This document shows positions 62,663 through 64,000 of a stretch of DNA of 64,000 nt, in pieces; positions within the stretch are counted from its first letter, which is position 1; each line of letters begins with the position of its first letter. The notes beneath the pieces are model-generated. The model was given only the letters and a program-made list of their open reading frames with translations, was not told the origin of the DNA and did not search any database. Source of the DNA: DASQDN01 sp963844855 (lineage in GTDB: Bacteria > Acidobacteriota > Terriglobia > Bryobacterales > Bryobacteraceae); contig CAWJQP010000041.1 of assembly GCA_963844855.1 (NCBI GenBank), forward strand, positions 124,001 to 188,000, given 5' to 3'. Made by a program: the position numbers and the translations under genes.

Positions 62663-64000
62663 TTACCGGAGTTCGGCCCTAGCTGGCTCCCATGCCAACT
62701 CAGGATATTTACTCGCGGACGTCGACCGGGAACTGGTCTTTGTAGCCGCGGGAACTTGAAGTATTGCGAGCATAAAAAACAGCCAAGCAGCAGCCTGCAT
62801 CCTGAAGAATGCCGCCTCAGTAAAGTTGTAGACGAGCCCCACGAAGAACAACGCCAACCTGAGATTACCTGTTGCATCGCCACCACGCCAGGCACGCAGT
62901 GCAGTTCTATATCCCGCTGCTATGACGACCATCAGAAGAGTCACTCCAAGCCAACCCAGGTTTAAGTAGACTTCCAAATAGCCATTATGGGCCTGATTAG
63001 GGAGCCACGGATTCAAGCGCCAGATCTTATCAAGTCGCGGTCCTAGCCAGAAACTCTCAAACCCGGCGCCTACCCATGGGTCTTCAACCATGCGCAGCAC
63101 TTGATGCCATAAGTAAGTCCGATCCGTGAGCGTCGGGTTCCTACCAATTGCCTGCAGCGCACCAGGGCTGACATTGAGGAATAAAACGGAGAACGAACTT
63201 GCCAACATTACTGCAATCAGGATGTGAACTATCGACGGTCTTCGAACAACCCAGCGGAAGCTTGCCAACCATAGCAGCGTGCTTGACATGACAAAACAGG
63301 AAAGCGAGGTCATCGAATCCATGAGTTGGAAAAGTCTGAGGACCATTACAAGCAACACACCATTTGCGATCATGTGCCGCATCCGTCCGTGACCCTGATC
63401 ATCTTTATAGGTAGCAATAAGTCGCCAGATCGCTCCTAACCCCAAACACAGGCAGATGACTCCGAGAGCGTTCTTGTTGATCGTGACACCTTGATAGAAT
63501 GGTGCGCCTGTCCACTCGTTGTAAGCCATCCCGATTTCGGGATAATACTTCGTGAGCAAGACGGACAGGGGAATCAAAATATAGCCGACCCGTTTTAGCA
63601 ATTGCTTTAGAGCGCCTAACCGATTTCGCTCGGTCAGGACTATCAGCACCATTAGAAAGTCACCAAAAGCCTTGATGAAGCGTTTCAGTGCCACACCCGG
63701 GTAGTCAGACCAGAGGAGACTCACAGCGCTAATGAAGAAAAATATTAAAATAGGCCGGTTCTGGGCCAGCAGGGCTGATACGTATGCCCACCGCTGTGCA
63801 AGTATAGGAAGCGCCGCTGTCAATAAAATTAGGAAAATCACCCGATCGAGCGGACTGCCGTCCATCACTTTGTCGGCAGAATCCATTGACGCATACGGGT
63901 TGAGCCATAAACTGACTGGCCGCGAACAAACGATCGTAAACCATACTACCGGGATCCACAGCATCCACGATGTCTGCTCCTTTCGGTCGCGATCCAGCCA
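62663..64000 (-). CDS. O-antigen ligase / Wzy-like membrane protein (partial, N-terminus off the right edge)
   Basis: At least 445 residues. The frame is open to the window edge (WLDRDRKEQTSW before MLWIPVVWF), so the true start lies beyond. There are about ten transmembrane helices. The periplasmic loop reads GRNPTLTDRTYLWHQVLRMV EDPWVGAGFESFWLG and the conserved PNQAHNGYLEVYLNLGWLGV carries the essential His of the Wzy_C/WaaL signature. Such proteins polymerise or ligate lipid-linked oligosaccharides at the periplasmic face. It is the first visible gene of the leftward glycosyltransferase series. Confidence 0.9.
   Translation of the reverse strand, partial: WLDRDRKEQTSWMLWIPVVWFTIVCSRPVSLWLNPYASMDSADKVMDGSPLDRVIFLILLTAALPILAQRWAYVSALLAQNRPILIFFFISAVSLLWSDYPGVALKRFIKAFGDFLMVLIVLTERNRLGALKQLLKRVGYILIPLSVLLTKYYPEIGMAYNEWTGAPFYQGVTINKNALGVICLCLGLGAIWRLIATYKDDQGHGRMRHMIANGVLLVMVLRLFQLMDSMTSLSCFVMSSTLLWLASFRWVVRRPSIVHILIAVMLASSFSVLFLNVSPGALQAIGRNPTLTDRTYLWHQVLRMVEDPWVGAGFESFWLGPRLDKIWRLNPWLPNQAHNGYLEVYLNLGWLGVTLLMVVIAAGYRTALRAWRGGDATGNLRLALFFVGLVYNFTEAAFFRMQAAAWLFFMLAILQVPAATKTSSRSTSASKYPELAWEPARAELR

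Overview
The window looks like an accessory-rich stretch of an Acidobacteriota chromosome (Solibacter/Bryobacter-like). This is inferred from two PEP-CTERM secreted proteins, several DUF4082 exoproteins, an exosortase-type exopolysaccharide (EPS) locus and moderately high GC. I cannot name a species.

Layout. 1-2.0 kb: end of a secreted metallophosphatase and a PEP-CTERM protein. 2.7-5.2 kb: a plasmid/ICE-like maintenance module, with an excellent sigma70 promoter, a MerR-like HTH, ParA, and broken replication-type genes studded with TGTCACC/GGTGACA repeats. 5.3-7.4 kb: decaying excisionase-like, HNH and tyrosine-integrase genes. 7.4-9.3 kb: palindromic repeats and a broken membrane protein. 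9.4-15.4 kb: a long inverted duplication of a glycosyltransferase-methyltransferase fusion, enclosing a truncated E2-type acyltransferase and an IS5-like remnant. 16.3-19.5 kb: a three-gene NMT1/Tau-type ABC importer whose binding protein is fused to an OmpA domain. 20.7-22.4 kb: an IS110 transposase, then a guanidine-II riboswitch in front of an SMR exporter. 22.9-27.3 kb: PEP-CTERM protein, DUF433/DUF5615 pair, LigD-type ligase, truncated IS66.

27.8-42.0 kb: secreted multidomain proteins. Five DUF4082 modules lie in four genes. One gene is a broken giant of about 6.4 kb combining polysaccharide-deacetylase-like, PHP (CehA/McbA-like) and Ig-like modules. A secreted terpene-cyclase-fold protein and a broken WD40 gene precede it on the minus strand.

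42.0-64.0 kb: a nearly uninterrupted minus-strand EPS locus. It holds a tyrosine autokinase, a broken XrtA-type ATPase, a chain-length determinant, an AsnB-like amidotransferase, an alpha/alpha-barrel protein, glycosyltransferases, the GDP-manno-heptose pathway (GmhA, GmhB, HddA, HddC) with a GDP-sugar 4,6-dehydratase-like SDR, two beta-helix proteins, a methyltransferase and an O-antigen-ligase/Wzy protein that runs off the right edge. Together these suggest a secreted polymer containing a (deoxy)heptose, with lyase/esterase-like exoproteins nearby.

The left 44 kb holds many genes broken by one-base indels while most of the biosynthetic EPS genes are clean. I read this mainly as decay of accessory DNA, but sequencing error cannot be excluded from sequence alone.
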